Assembly (NCBI GenBank): GCA_019745415.1
Contig: JAIETF010000109.1
Span: 1-64,000 of the forward strand
Direction of reading: 5' to 3'
DNA: 64,000 bases
Origin: Candidatus Obscuribacterales bacterium
GTDB lineage: Bacteria > Cyanobacteriota > Vampirovibrionia > Obscuribacterales > Obscuribacteraceae
Positions 1-7,652 of this stretch are shown here, in pieces. Under the pieces are notes generated by a model. That model searched no databases. It was not told the DNA's origin and worked only from the letters and a program-made list of their open reading frames with translations. Position 1 is the stretch's first letter. Each line of letters opens with the position of its first letter. The position numbers were made by a program, and so were the translations under genes.

Positions 1-270
1 GAAGTGGTGACATTTTTGTCATAACCTTCACCCTGACCTGCGGTCACAGTCTTGTTGCGATCGTAAGTACCGCCATTAGCAGTGGTGCCGGTAGTGGTGA
101 CATTTTTATTGTAGCCTTCGCCTTGCCCGGCGGAGACTGTCTTGTTGCGATCGTAAGTGCCGCCATTAGCAGTGGTGCCGGAAGTGGTGACATTTTTGTC
201 ATAACCTTCACCCTGACCTGCGGTCACAGTCTTGTTGCGATCGTAAGTACCGCCATTTGCAGTGGTTCCT
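1..270. repeat. 90-bp in-frame tandem repeat, A-B-A pattern
   Basis: Three 90-bp units start at 1, 91 and 181. Units 1 and 3 differ at only three positions, whereas the middle unit differs from both at many third-codon positions while encoding nearly the same 30 residues. The array runs off the left edge, so the copy number is unknown. A further, more diverged unit lies at about 271-360. Confidence 0.9.
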
Positions 271-833
271 TCAGTGCTGATTGTTTTGGTCAAACCCTGT
301 CCCTTTTCGTAAGTTATGGAACGGTCGCGGTCATATGTGCCGCCATTTTTTGTTTCGCCACTATGGGAATAGGTCTTTACCATTTTGCTTGAGTCGAGTG
401 TGTTGGACTGACTCTGATTTTGATAGCTGTTTCGAGCTGATTGCGCCTGATTTGTGCTGTTCATTCTTGCTTGACCGCCTAACACGCCTTGACCGCCTCC
501 GAAGCGTTGTCTAAGTGAGTTGATTTGGTCTTGTGATATTTCGCCTCTTGAGACTTTATCTCTGAAGCCTTGGGCTCTTGAACCTAGTTCGCCGTTGAGA
601 TTCCCTCCGCGTAGGGATTGCAGCCGAGAGCCGTTTTCTCCGCCCAGACCTTGTCCTAGATTGCCTCTCAGTCCGCCACTCAGTCCAGCTGCGCCTGCTC
701 CGCGTAGACCCGCTCCTCTAACGCCTCTGCCTCCGCCGCGACCGCCGCCTCTAGCTTCGGCAGAACATTCGGAGAGCGACATCCCAATGGTGAGGGCAAT
801 AAGTAGATAGCTCGAAATCTGGCGGAAGTTCAT
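1..833 (-). CDS. Secreted Gly-rich protein with 30-residue tandem repeats (3' end outside window)
   Basis: A reading frame open from ATG at 833 to the left window edge gives at least 277 residues with no stop. It begins with a short signal peptide (hydrophobic run LLIALTIGMSL, then CSAEA), followed by a Gly/Arg/Leu-rich stretch (RGGGRGGGRGVRG) and a Gln/Asn/Ser-rich linker. From about residue 150 there is one degenerate and then three near-identical 30-residue repeats built on GGTYDRNKTVTAGQGEGYDK. AAGGA lies 9 bases before the ATG. The repeats resemble surface or matrix proteins made of short Gly/Thr/Tyr units; I do not recognise a named family. Function is unknown; an exported structural or adhesive role is an inference. 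It is transcribed away from the calpain-like gene. Confidence 0.8.
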   Translation of the reverse strand, partial: MNFRQISSYLLIALTIGMSLSECSAEARGGGRGGGRGVRGAGLRGAGAAGLSGGLRGNLGQGLGGENGSRLQSLRGGNLNGELGSRAQGFRDKVSRGEISQDQINSLRQRFGGGQGVLGGQARMNSTNQAQSARNSYQNQSQSNTLDSSKMVKTYSHSGETKNGGTYDRDRSITYEKGQGLTKTISTEGTTANGGTYDRNKTVTAGQGEGYDKNVTTSGTTANGGTYDRNKTVSAGQGEGYNKNVTTTGTTANGGTYDRNKTVTAGQGEGYDKNVTT

Positions 834-1144
834 GCTGGTAAATCCTTTGATTAGAGGGGATGCTATATAAACGCTGTTTCGAGACAAAAAGTTCAATTTT
901 TTTTGGAGAAATAATCTTAAATTTGAAGAGTAAAAGGCGTTGAATTGTCCGAGACGCCCACTATTGCTGCTTCTGTAGCCGTTTGCCCCCTCTCTTCGTG
1001 TCAAAAGAGCCCGCCGGGGGCATATAAATATAGATGATGGAGGGTCCAATCCCAAGCCCAAGCCCAAGCCCATTCCCAATCCCATTCCCAATCCCAAGCC
1101 AGTGAAAGATAACCGTTTTGCTTTGAGACTTTTAGTTTAAATCG
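834..1144. other. Intergenic spacer between divergent genes
   Basis: This 311-base spacer separates two divergent genes. Reading on the minus strand, TTGAAC and TTATAT-like boxes about 19 bases apart precede the repeat-protein gene (about 850-895); this is only a weak promoter candidate. The right-hand part holds the hexanucleotide repeat listed separately. I see no convincing gene, RNA or terminator here. Confidence 0.5.
1046..1101. repeat. Hexanucleotide microsatellite (CCCAAG/CCCAAT/CCCATT)
   Basis: Nine consecutive imperfect six-base units of the form CCCAAN or CCCATT fill this stretch, 44 bases before the start of the calpain-like gene. One strand has a strong pyrimidine/adenine bias. 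The repeat lies in the leader or promoter region, so variation in unit number could alter spacing. Confidence 0.85.
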
Positions 1145-2068
1145 ATGACAGATAAGCAAGGAGACAAAGTAATCCCCCAGCCCCAGAAAGATGAGCCCTC
1201 AACCATAGGGCTTGTTTCTGAGTGGTTGGGCTTGAGTTCGCCAAAAACCAGAGATACCAGCAACAAGCCGCTCTTCGGCGCTGATGGAAAGGGAATCAGG
1301 TACGATGCCGTTGTGCAGGGCGGCATAAACAATTGCTTCTTTATGGCTCCTTTGGCAAGCGTAGCGCAAGCTGAACCTAACATCATTCGTGACAGTATCA
1401 AACAGAATAGCGACGGCTCCTACACCGTTACATTTGCCGGTGCCAAAGACAAGCCTCAGCTTGTTCAGGCACTGACACTAGAAGAACAGCGTAAGTTTGC
1501 CCAGACAGGGACTGGGGGCGTTTGGCCTGCCGTCATGGAAAAGGCTTTTGGGCAGTATCTCAAGAATAATCCGGAGGAGCGCGAACGTATCTTGGGTCAT
1601 TCAGCCGGTTGGTTTCTTGATAGTGCTCAAGAGTATGCCGACAGTGGTAAGGCTACTGAGGTGATGAAGCTTCTTACAGGATATATGCCTGGTGGTATAA
1701 AGCTGAAAGACTCTCACAACGTAGAGGGTGTGCAGAGGTTATTGCAAGATAATTTCAAAGATGGCAAAGCTCTACCGGTGGTGGCTGGGATTGCAGCCGG
1801 AAATGAGACGGCTTTGGCTAAAGGGTTGCATCCTGAGCATGATTACAGCGTTTTGGATTATGCCGATGGCATGGTAACTGTTCGCGATCCGCGCGGTCGT
1901 ACCGAACTCAATACCGCTGGAAAAAGTATGGATAGTAAAGATGGAGTCTTCAAAATGACAGTGCGAGATTTTGCTAAAGCCTTTGATGAGGTTTTGGTTG
2001 GTAGAGATAGACCTATCTTGGGCGGCAACGGCGCCCTGATAATGAAACCTCTGAGATTGAAGCCTTGA
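1145..2068 (+). CDS. Calpain-like (family C2) cysteine protease domain protein
   Basis: This 307-residue protein has the landmarks of the calpain catalytic core. GGINNCFFMAPLASV matches the Cys motif (Cys64; calpains have G-D-C-W-x-x-A-x-x-A-S). WPAVMEKAFGQY (127-138) matches the conserved W-P-x-x-x-E-K-A. HDYSVLD gives the His (His232), and VRDPRG occupies the N-P-W-G position, with Asp248 in place of the usual Asn. There is no signal peptide and there are no regulatory domains. The Asn-to-Asp change and Arg for Trp may weaken activity, so an active protease is probable but not certain. The gene follows a hexanucleotide repeat, has no strong Shine-Dalgarno sequence, and is followed by a transglutaminase-like gene on the same strand. 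The substrate is unknown. Confidence 0.75.
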   Translation: MTDKQGDKVIPQPQKDEPSTIGLVSEWLGLSSPKTRDTSNKPLFGADGKGIRYDAVVQGGINNCFFMAPLASVAQAEPNIIRDSIKQNSDGSYTVTFAGAKDKPQLVQALTLEEQRKFAQTGTGGVWPAVMEKAFGQYLKNNPEERERILGHSAGWFLDSAQEYADSGKATEVMKLLTGYMPGGIKLKDSHNVEGVQRLLQDNFKDGKALPVVAGIAAGNETALAKGLHPEHDYSVLDYADGMVTVRDPRGRTELNTAGKSMDSKDGVFKMTVRDFAKAFDEVLVGRDRPILGGNGALIMKPLRLKP

Positions 2069-2142
2069 GCCAACTTGACTCTCCTGCTTAAATGCTAAGT
2101 GCATCTAAAACTAAATGAACCCTGCAACAAAGAGCACTCTGT

Positions 2143-2175
2143 AATTATTGGCATACTGCAATTATTGGCATACTG
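2143..2175. repeat. 16-bp direct repeat, period 17
   Basis: AATTATTGGCATACTG occurs exactly at 2143-2158 and again at 2160-2175, ending 25 bases before the transglutaminase-like gene. It could be a recent slippage duplication or a tandem regulator site. Confidence 0.85.
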
Positions 2176-2200
2176 AAAATAGATTGAATATTGGGAAACT

Positions 2201-2830
2201 ATGAAACCGGACCGCTCTAAGTTCACGCCTGCCGAACTAAAGATAATAGATAGATACCGCACTCCAAGGCAAGTGCAGCAGTACTTGCGTACTCTTGCCT
2301 ATAATCGCGACAGCACAATCTATTCTTTTCGCGAAGTGGTGAGGCATAAGACGGCACATTGTCTGGAAGGCGCTATTGCCGCTGCGGCTATTCTTGAGCA
2401 GCATGGCTATCCGCCCCTCTTGATGAGCCTTGAATCGGTGGATAACTTAGATCACGTTCTCTTTGTTTTCAAGGCTGATACCGGTTGGGGAGCTGTCGGG
2501 CGTTCTCGTGATACAGGTCTGCATGGCAGGCGTCCAGTCTTTCGAAGTGCTCGAGACCTAGCGCTCAGTTATTTTGACCCCTATGTCGACTATACCGGTC
2601 GTATCACCGCCTATGGTGTCGTTAACCTCAATGATCTTTCTCGCTGCAATTGGCGATTTTCAGATACCAAGCTTTCTCGCGTGGAAAACTATTTGATCGA
2701 ATGTGAGCACACTGACATTGTTTCGTCTGAGCGACGTTATCAGAGTTTGCTAAAGAAATTCACTGAGTTCAAAGCTAAGTATCCAAACAGACAAGTTACT
2801 TATTTCGATAACCGCGATACTTGGATGTGA
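2201..2830 (+). CDS. Transglutaminase-like superfamily protein
   Basis: This 209-residue protein has a papain-like transglutaminase pattern. The HCLEGA motif carries the nucleophile candidate Cys54 at the start of a helix, LDHVLFVF carries His85, and GRSRDTG carries an Asp (Asp104) as the third member. There is no signal peptide, so it is likely cytoplasmic. Such bacterial domains can act as peptidases, amidases or crosslinkers, and the sequence does not say which. It sits directly downstream of the calpain-like gene, 132 bases apart, with a duplicated 16-mer between them. The gene ends just before a hairpin that serves the oppositely oriented tRNA. GGGAA upstream is a weak ribosome-binding site. 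Confidence 0.65.
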   Translation: MKPDRSKFTPAELKIIDRYRTPRQVQQYLRTLAYNRDSTIYSFREVVRHKTAHCLEGAIAAAAILEQHGYPPLLMSLESVDNLDHVLFVFKADTGWGAVGRSRDTGLHGRRPVFRSARDLALSYFDPYVDYTGRITAYGVVNLNDLSRCNWRFSDTKLSRVENYLIECEHTDIVSSERRYQSLLKKFTEFKAKYPNRQVTYFDNRDTWM

Positions 2831-2835
2831 TCAGA

Positions 2836-2867
2836 AACAAATAAAAAGCCGTCCCGTTAAGGACGGC
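2836..2867 (-). terminator. Rho-independent terminator of tRNA-Arg
   Basis: GCCGTCC/GGACGGC form a 7-bp stem with a 6-base loop at 2848-2867. On the minus strand this is followed by TTTTTATTT. It lies 32 bases past the 3' end of the tRNA. A second small stem (CGAAGC/GCTTCG, 2876-2891) lies between them. Confidence 0.85.
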
Positions 2868-2898
2868 GATTTAACCGAAGCGATAGCTTCGTCTTGAT

Positions 2899-2972
2899 CC
2901 TGCCCGGTAGGATTCGAACCTACGACCTCATGGTTCGTAGCCATGCGCTCTATCCAGCTGGGCTACGGGCAG
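2899..2972 (-). tRNA. tRNA-Arg (anticodon ACG)
   Basis: The minus strand folds into a complete cloverleaf. The acceptor stem is CTGCCCG/CGGGCAG, the D arm has the AGCTGGATA loop, the anticodon stem CATGG/CCATG encloses CTACGAA, and the T arm GTAGG/CCTAC has loop TTCGAAT. The anticodon is ACG, expected to become ICG by A34 deamination and to read CGU/CGC/CGA. No CCA is encoded, so it must be added after transcription. Confidence 0.95.
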
Positions 2973-2981
2973 AAGAATTTC

Positions 2982-3009
2982 ATATTACCACGAAGATTAT
3001 TACTGACAG
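2982..3009 (-). promoter_or_regulatory. Putative sigma-70 promoter of tRNA-Arg
   Basis: On the minus strand CTGTCA (3009-3004) and TAATAT (2987-2982) are separated by 16 bases, and the -10 box ends 9 bases before the tRNA. Each box matches the consensus at four of six positions. Confidence 0.4.
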
Positions 3010-3027
3010 TTGTCGGGTGCGTAAAGG

Positions 3028-3057
3028 TTACAAGGCGTAAAAATTACAAGGCGTAAA
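3028..3057. repeat. 14-bp direct repeat, period 16
   Basis: TTACAAGGCGTAAA occurs exactly at 3028-3041 and 3044-3057, between the end of the upstream gene and the putative tRNA promoter. Confidence 0.8.
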
Positions 3058-3068
3058 GCTTGCCTTGG

Positions 3069-3764
3069 CTACTGCCCATTTCGGCGTTTAGACCAGTGCA
3101 GAACACTGCCCCTGACATTGGTCGAGCTGTTCATCCCTGAGCCAGCCGAGCCCCCCTCGGCAATGCCGACATTGGACTGTTCCAGGGGCAGGTTGGCCGA
3201 AGCTGCCGGGCTGTAACCTTTATAGGTGTTGTAGGCCGAAACTTGGTTCGAGGCAGAAGGTTTTCCAGCGGGCTTGCTTCCCGAGCTTTTGCTGCTGCCG
3301 CCGCCTTTGCTTTTGGTCGATTTCTTCTTGCCCATATTTAGTGCTTTGGCTGTGAGGCTGTTTGGTCCGCCGGGCGTGGCTGCCGGTTGCAGGGGCACGC
3401 CGTTATTGACCTTGGGCAAGAGTGATGGATTGTATTGGGGCAAATTGGAGCTGTAAGATTGAAAACCGGCTCTTTGCAGTGGTGCGCCGCTGCCGCCGAT
3501 ATTGCTGCCAAAGCCGGCTTGGTTGGCTGGAACTACTTGTCCGGCTGAATTACGCACAACTGGACCGTCATCAATGATTTGATATTGTCGTCTCGACATG
3601 TAAAAGCCAGAAGCATCGGGCAAATCTTCGCGGCGGCCTTTGGTGAACTGAGCTTCTGCCGACTCGGTTGCCATGGTGAATAGCGCCGATAGGGCCAGAA
3701 TCAGCCGCAATGCAGTTAGAGAGCTTGAGGCTTTAGTTAAGTTGAGAATTCTGGACTGAGACAT
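3069..3764 (-). CDS. Secreted basic low-complexity protein, unknown function
   Basis: This is a 231-residue protein from the ATG at 3764; a GTG four codons upstream at 3776 is an alternative start. It has an N-terminal signal peptide with hydrophobic core LRLILALSALFTMA and a likely cut after AEA-QF. The mature part is rich in Ser, Gly, Asn, Pro and Lys, with a strongly basic segment MGKKKSTKSKGGGSSKSSGSK near the middle. No catalytic motif or known domain is recognisable. The basic stretch could bind anionic polymer or nucleic acid outside the cell, but that is speculation. The gene is divergent from lpxI across a 376-base spacer and is followed by the tRNA on the same strand. Confidence 0.65.
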   Translation of the reverse strand: MSQSRILNLTKASSSLTALRLILALSALFTMATESAEAQFTKGRREDLPDASGFYMSRRQYQIIDDGPVVRNSAGQVVPANQAGFGSNIGGSGAPLQRAGFQSYSSNLPQYNPSLLPKVNNGVPLQPAATPGGPNSLTAKALNMGKKKSTKSKGGGSSKSSGSKPAGKPSASNQVSAYNTYKGYSPAASANLPLEQSNVGIAEGGSAGSGMNSSTNVRGSVLHWSKRRNGQ

Positions 3765-3788
3765 TATTGCTACCACTTTGGTCTACTG

Positions 3789-3813
3789 TGTTACTTCAGG
3801 ATGTTACTTCAGG
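3789..3813. repeat. 12-bp direct repeat, period 13
   Basis: TGTTACTTCAGG occurs exactly at 3789-3800 and 3802-3813, about 25-50 bases upstream of the minus-strand secreted protein gene. Confidence 0.75.
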
Positions 3814-4103
3814 TTGTTGCTTTGTGTTGTTGCATGAGAGCGCCATTTGAGGGCGCCGCTTTTGCTGCCGATTTCTTGGCTAATGACTTCAGGTTAACCC
3901 ATAGTGCCAGTTTAATTACTCTTAAACGGCAATGTCAAGCGAAAAGCTTTCTTCTTGCGGTTTTTGAGCGATTTTGCCTGGTTTTGCTGCTTCACCTTAA
4001 TTCAAACGAAACCGGTTTGGGCTTCCGCCTGAATTCGAGCCAATTTATGGCTGCCAAGTACATGATAGACTAAGCCGGTCTATTTTGCAGGCACCTAACC
4101 TGC

Positions 4104-4135
4104 TTAGAGCAGGTCAATTTTAGAGCAGGGCAATT
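4104..4135. repeat. 16-bp head-to-tail tandem repeat before lpxI
   Basis: TTAGAGCAGGTCAATT (4104-4119) is followed without a gap by TTAGAGCAGGGCAATT (4120-4135), 15 of 16 identical. The second copy ends 5 bases before the lpxI ATG and supplies the only purine-rich GCAGGG near the start, so it may form part of the ribosome-binding site. Confidence 0.85.
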
Positions 4136-4140
4136 AACTG

Positions 4141-5031
4141 ATGGGCACAATGAGTCTTACCAAGGAAAGCAACCGTAACGTCGACACCAAGAGCCTGGGA
4201 ATCATCGCGGGAGAGGGAAAACTGCCTTCTCTAGTGGCGCAATCCGCCAAAGCTAGGGGGTTTAGTGTTGTTGGTCTGGCTCTGTCAGAAGATGCCCGAG
4301 ACCTGATCGAACCCCATGCCGACAAGACTTTTCTTATCGCCCCTGGTCAACTTGGGCGCAACCTCGGTCTATTCAAGAAAGAGGGCTGCGGTTGTGCGGT
4401 ATTTATCGGTAAAGTGCCCAAACTGAACCTGCTCAGGCAGTTGCATAAACTTGACTGGACTGCCATTCGCGAACTTTCGAAGTTGCCCAATTTCAATGAC
4501 GATACAATCCAGAATCATATGGGCGATCTCATGGAAGCCATGGGTGTGCAGGTGCTCACCCAACGTGAATTTCTATCCCATCTCTTTCCCGAAATCGGCT
4601 CAATGACAGAGCGCCAGTTGAGCGCTGAAGAATATGCCGATATCGAGTTTGGCATGGGTGTGGCTCGTGAAATTGCCAGATTGGATATTGGTCAGACAGT
4701 TGTCGTGCGCAACCGTATGGTTGTAGCTATCGAAGCCATAGAGGGCACTGATGAAACAATCAAGAGGGCAGTCAAGCTGGCGCGTGGTCCGGTGGTTGTT
4801 TGTAAAGTATCAAAGCCCAACCAAGACCAACGCTTTGATGTGCCGACTGTTGGCATGAGTACTCTGCGTTCGATGTTGAAAGAAGACGTAGCTGAAGGCG
4901 GTGCTGAGGGCAGTATTTTGGTGGTCGAGGCCAAAGAAACCCTGGTGGTGGACCGCGAAGAGATGATTGCCTTTGCTGAGAAGCATGGCATAGCTATTGT
5001 TTCGGCTCCGCTGCCTGAGAAAAGCAAATAG
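4141..5031 (+). CDS. lpxI: UDP-2,3-diacylglucosamine pyrophosphatase, LpxI type (DUF1009)
   Basis: This enzyme hydrolyses UDP-2,3-diacylglucosamine to lipid X and UMP in lipid A synthesis; LpxI is the alternative to LpxH in many lineages. The 296-residue length fits the family. The N-terminal GIIAGEGKLPSLVAQSAKARG (about 20-40) and the C-terminal GTDETIKRA (203-211) and FDVPTVGMSTL blocks are characteristic. It is expected to be peripheral to the inner membrane. It starts at ATG 4141 (a second ATG is at 4150) right after a 16-bp tandem repeat. No other lpx gene is in the window. Its presence is the best local evidence for a lipid-A outer membrane. The family is recognised with good confidence. 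Confidence 0.88.
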   Translation: MGTMSLTKESNRNVDTKSLGIIAGEGKLPSLVAQSAKARGFSVVGLALSEDARDLIEPHADKTFLIAPGQLGRNLGLFKKEGCGCAVFIGKVPKLNLLRQLHKLDWTAIRELSKLPNFNDDTIQNHMGDLMEAMGVQVLTQREFLSHLFPEIGSMTERQLSAEEYADIEFGMGVAREIARLDIGQTVVVRNRMVVAIEAIEGTDETIKRAVKLARGPVVVCKVSKPNQDQRFDVPTVGMSTLRSMLKEDVAEGGAEGSILVVEAKETLVVDREEMIAFAEKHGIAIVSAPLPEKSK

Positions 5032-5129
5032 CTTTGGGGGAAACCCTGAGTTTGCTTCAGGTTTTGCTGTATTGGCAGCACAGCACCTGGTAATGGAATA
5101 TTATGATGTTGTTCAGAGGGGAGACCGCG

Positions 5130-6341
5130 ATGAGCCTTAGTAATCCATTTCCTAGAACTAAATCGAAATTGCCGTCGATGGCTCGGGCTTTGCCTCGGTT
5201 TTGCGCTTTTTTGGCAGCAACCTTGGCACTACAGTCGCTCTGTTTGCAGCCTCTTTGGGCTCAGAAATTCGATCCTGAGAAGAATCAAGCTCAGCTTGAA
5301 TCCAAGTCTAAGTCTGATTCAGATACCGGCACTAGTTCTATTGAAGCAGGCCAGTCAGCCGACTCTGCCAAGGAAGACCCTCTCGAAGCTCTTGAGCGGG
5401 CGCAGAAAGAAGAAGATCAGGCTAAGGCAATGCTCAATAATGAGGCGCTTGATCATTATCAAGCTGCCCAGACCTATATGCGCAATTTTGAATTCGAGCT
5501 AGCCGAGATAGAACTCAAGGCTGCCATCAATTGCATACCCAACCTCAAGGCTGCACACCGTGATTTCGCTCTGGTCTCGCTCTGTCGCGGCGATCTTGGC
5601 CGGGCAGTATCCGAGCTTCTTATCGTGGTTGGTATCGGCGAACCGGTGCCGTTTTCAGAGAAGCAGCAAGAGTCTATAAAAGACGAAGCGATGAAGCAGC
5701 ACTACCGTGCTGGTCTGAAGTTAGCAGCTGATTCAAAATGGAAGGACGCGCTGATCGAGTTTGAATGGGCTCTATTCTATAGACCCGAATCTGGCAAAGT
5801 CTTGCGTTCTATTGCCTTTGCCCATGCCAGCGAAGGTCATTTCGACGAAGCCGAAAAGTTCTATAGTCAGAGCTTCTCTCATGATCCAGAAGACGCATAC
5901 GGGCATGCCGACTTTGCTTTCTTGCTGGCCGCTAAAGGCAGTGCCGAGAAAGCGGTCGAGCAATTGAGCGAGGCGGTCAAATTGCAACCTAAGGTTGTGG
6001 CTTTGCATGTAGATCTGGGCTGGATGGCTGAGTCGAAAAGCGATTTGGAAAAAGCAGAGAATGAGTTTCAGGAAGCTGTAAAACTTGCGCCCAAGCAGGC
6101 TTCGCTTTGGACCCATCTAGGCAAAATTCAGGCCCGTCGCGGTCAGGCCGAGCAAGCCGCCAAGTCGTTTGAGCAGGCACTTGCCCTCGATGCCAGTCAA
6201 CTTGAGGCTCAAAACGGTCTGGCTGGTGTGAAGCCTGCGCAGCCCGAACATGCTTCGGAAAGTGCTCCAGAACAAAATTCAAAGCAAGCTACAGAAAATC
6301 TTTCTGGTCAAACTTCAGGGCTGGGCAAAGCAAAGCCCTGA
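5130..6341 (+). CDS. Secreted tetratricopeptide-repeat protein
   Basis: I chose ATG 5130 because GAGGGGAGA precedes it closely; an in-frame ATG at 5103 lacks such a site. The 403-residue product starts with a long, basic signal sequence (hydrophobic FCAFLAATLALQSLCL, cut near LWA-Q). An acidic, Ser-rich linker follows (about 46-95), then TPR units to about residue 370, for example GHFDEAEKFYSQSFSHDP and GSAEKAVEQLSEAVKLQP. The tail is Gln/Ser/Glu-rich. It probably acts as a periplasmic or outer-membrane-associated scaffold, and no catalytic domain is visible. It begins about 100 bases after lpxI on the same strand, so co-transcription is possible. The partner is unknown. Confidence 0.8.
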   Translation: MSLSNPFPRTKSKLPSMARALPRFCAFLAATLALQSLCLQPLWAQKFDPEKNQAQLESKSKSDSDTGTSSIEAGQSADSAKEDPLEALERAQKEEDQAKAMLNNEALDHYQAAQTYMRNFEFELAEIELKAAINCIPNLKAAHRDFALVSLCRGDLGRAVSELLIVVGIGEPVPFSEKQQESIKDEAMKQHYRAGLKLAADSKWKDALIEFEWALFYRPESGKVLRSIAFAHASEGHFDEAEKFYSQSFSHDPEDAYGHADFAFLLAAKGSAEKAVEQLSEAVKLQPKVVALHVDLGWMAESKSDLEKAENEFQEAVKLAPKQASLWTHLGKIQARRGQAEQAAKSFEQALALDASQLEAQNGLAGVKPAQPEHASESAPEQNSKQATENLSGQTSGLGKAKP

Positions 6342-6395
6342 GGTTTGCGTAATTCCACCCATGACAACGCCTTGGCTATTGGTTAGGCTTCATTT

Positions 6396-7652
6396 ATGGA
6401 TATTGTCATGGATATTGACCAAAGTCGCGAGTCGAAACCTCTCAAGGCCGGCAACATCAACGCCGGTACGCTTAATGCCGAGTTGAGTCTTGACGCATAT
6501 TCGCTCTTATCCGAGTCGGTCAAGCGTTCCGAAACCCTGTCCGCTGCCTCTACTAAAGTCATGCCCCTCGCCGACAAGGTTGCTCTCGGGACAGAGATAA
6601 TCAGTCGGGTGCCGGGTAAGGCGGTGGATCAAATTGCTTTCGACCTTGAGCACAATCAAGGTGCCGTGCTGCAAAAGATGGGTAGTGGTGCCGCCATCGG
6701 TCTGACTGGTACTGCTCTACTGCGCTTTGCCCCTCGCCTCGGTTATGTGGGTGGCGCTCTTTTGCTGGCAAAGCAAACATATGACGGCATTAGCGGCCTC
6801 GCCGGCTTCTCTCGCGAGGCTGACCGCTTGTCGGGTAGCAATCCTGCTAAAAATCTTGAGCGGCAAGACTTTGTCGAAAAGAAGTCATCAACCTTGGCGG
6901 TTGGCACGGCTAATTTAGTTGAAGCGGCGCCGGGGCTAATCGGTGGCGGTTATGCTGCCACCAAGCTTTTCGGCACCCCGCTTATCTATTCTCGTTCCGC
7001 CGCCGTCGTGACCGATAAATTAGTCGATCCTATTAGAAACCGGGCGGCATTTATTGGACCAGGCACCGAGGCTCTACCTGCTTCGCTGGGGCGCGCTGAT
7101 AAAGTCGATCTGGTGGAGATGGCTAGAACGCTTTCTGCTAGACCTGGTCATGTTTACAATGGTCGAGAAGCCGGTAGTGTTGTCGATCTCGCTGGTATGA
7201 GGGTGAGCCGCAGTAAGTACGGTACCGAGACTGGTTTAGCCGCACTGCCTGCCCCAAACAAGACCGAGACCCTTACTTTTCACACCCATCCTTTAGCGAG
7301 GGGGGCGCATCCCGGTCCGGAAGATATTGCCGCGACAAGCCATTTGGGGCTCATTTCATCTGGTTCGCAGTATGGGCTTTTCCTCGGTGAAAGAGGGCAG
7401 ATGCTCAAGCTTCTTAAGTCTGGTCAGACTGCTGAGCACAGCCCGGCTCTGCGCGCCCTTCTTTTTGATGAAAAGACTGGCACTGCCACTCGTCTCTTTG
7501 GTACTTGGAATAAAGCAGACCGGCACTGGGTTTTGACTGAGAGAAGCGGACTCAATTACGAAAAGACGATAGAAGCTTTACGAAATCTTGATACCCGAAA
7601 TAGCGAAAAAGTCTGGGAATTAATCACCCGTTTGCCTGCTGACAAGTCTTGA
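6396..7652 (+). CDS. Putative JAMM/MPN-like metallopeptidase-domain protein with hydrophobic central region
   Basis: This 418-residue protein has no signal peptide. Residues 1-75 are hydrophilic. About 90-190 form Gly/Ala-rich hydrophobic segments (for example GSGAAIGLTGTALL and LVEAAPGLIGGGYAA) that could insert in a membrane. The C-terminal third contains TLTFHTHPLARGAHPGPEDI: His296-x-His298-Pro with Asp310 resembles the JAMM zinc site (H-x-H-P-x7-S-x-x-D), with the usual Ser position changed to Gly or Pro. A Glu (Glu258 or Glu291) could complete the site. JAMM proteins cleave isopeptide bonds or peptides, and related domains occur as toxin modules. Function as an effector is inferred. It follows the TPR gene by 54 bases. 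The start at 6396 has a weak ribosome-binding site; ATG 6408 is an alternative. Confidence 0.6.
   Translation: MDIVMDIDQSRESKPLKAGNINAGTLNAELSLDAYSLLSESVKRSETLSAASTKVMPLADKVALGTEIISRVPGKAVDQIAFDLEHNQGAVLQKMGSGAAIGLTGTALLRFAPRLGYVGGALLLAKQTYDGISGLAGFSREADRLSGSNPAKNLERQDFVEKKSSTLAVGTANLVEAAPGLIGGGYAATKLFGTPLIYSRSAAVVTDKLVDPIRNRAAFIGPGTEALPASLGRADKVDLVEMARTLSARPGHVYNGREAGSVVDLAGMRVSRSKYGTETGLAALPAPNKTETLTFHTHPLARGAHPGPEDIAATSHLGLISSGSQYGLFLGERGQMLKLLKSGQTAEHSPALRALLFDEKTGTATRLFGTWNKADRHWVLTERSGLNYEKTIEALRNLDTRNSEKVWELITRLPADKS

Larger units (their letters stand above)
3765..4140. other. Spacer between divergent genes, rich in short duplications
   Basis: This spacer carries the two tandem duplications listed separately (3789-3813 and 4104-4135). 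A 90-codon open frame at 3801-4073 has no ribosome-binding site and no recognisable product. No clear -35/-10 pair or structured RNA was found. Confidence 0.45.

Noticed and set aside
1..360. CRISPR array
   Set aside because: Units are 90 bp, contiguous, without spacers, and translate in frame as a protein repeat.
123..810. Plus-strand open frames of 77-96 codons
   Set aside because: They are shadows of the minus-strand repeat protein; no ribosome-binding sites, and the codon pattern follows the other strand.
3801..4073. 90-codon plus-strand frame
   Set aside because: No ribosome-binding site, odd Cys-rich start, and it spans a region of micro-duplications between divergent genes.
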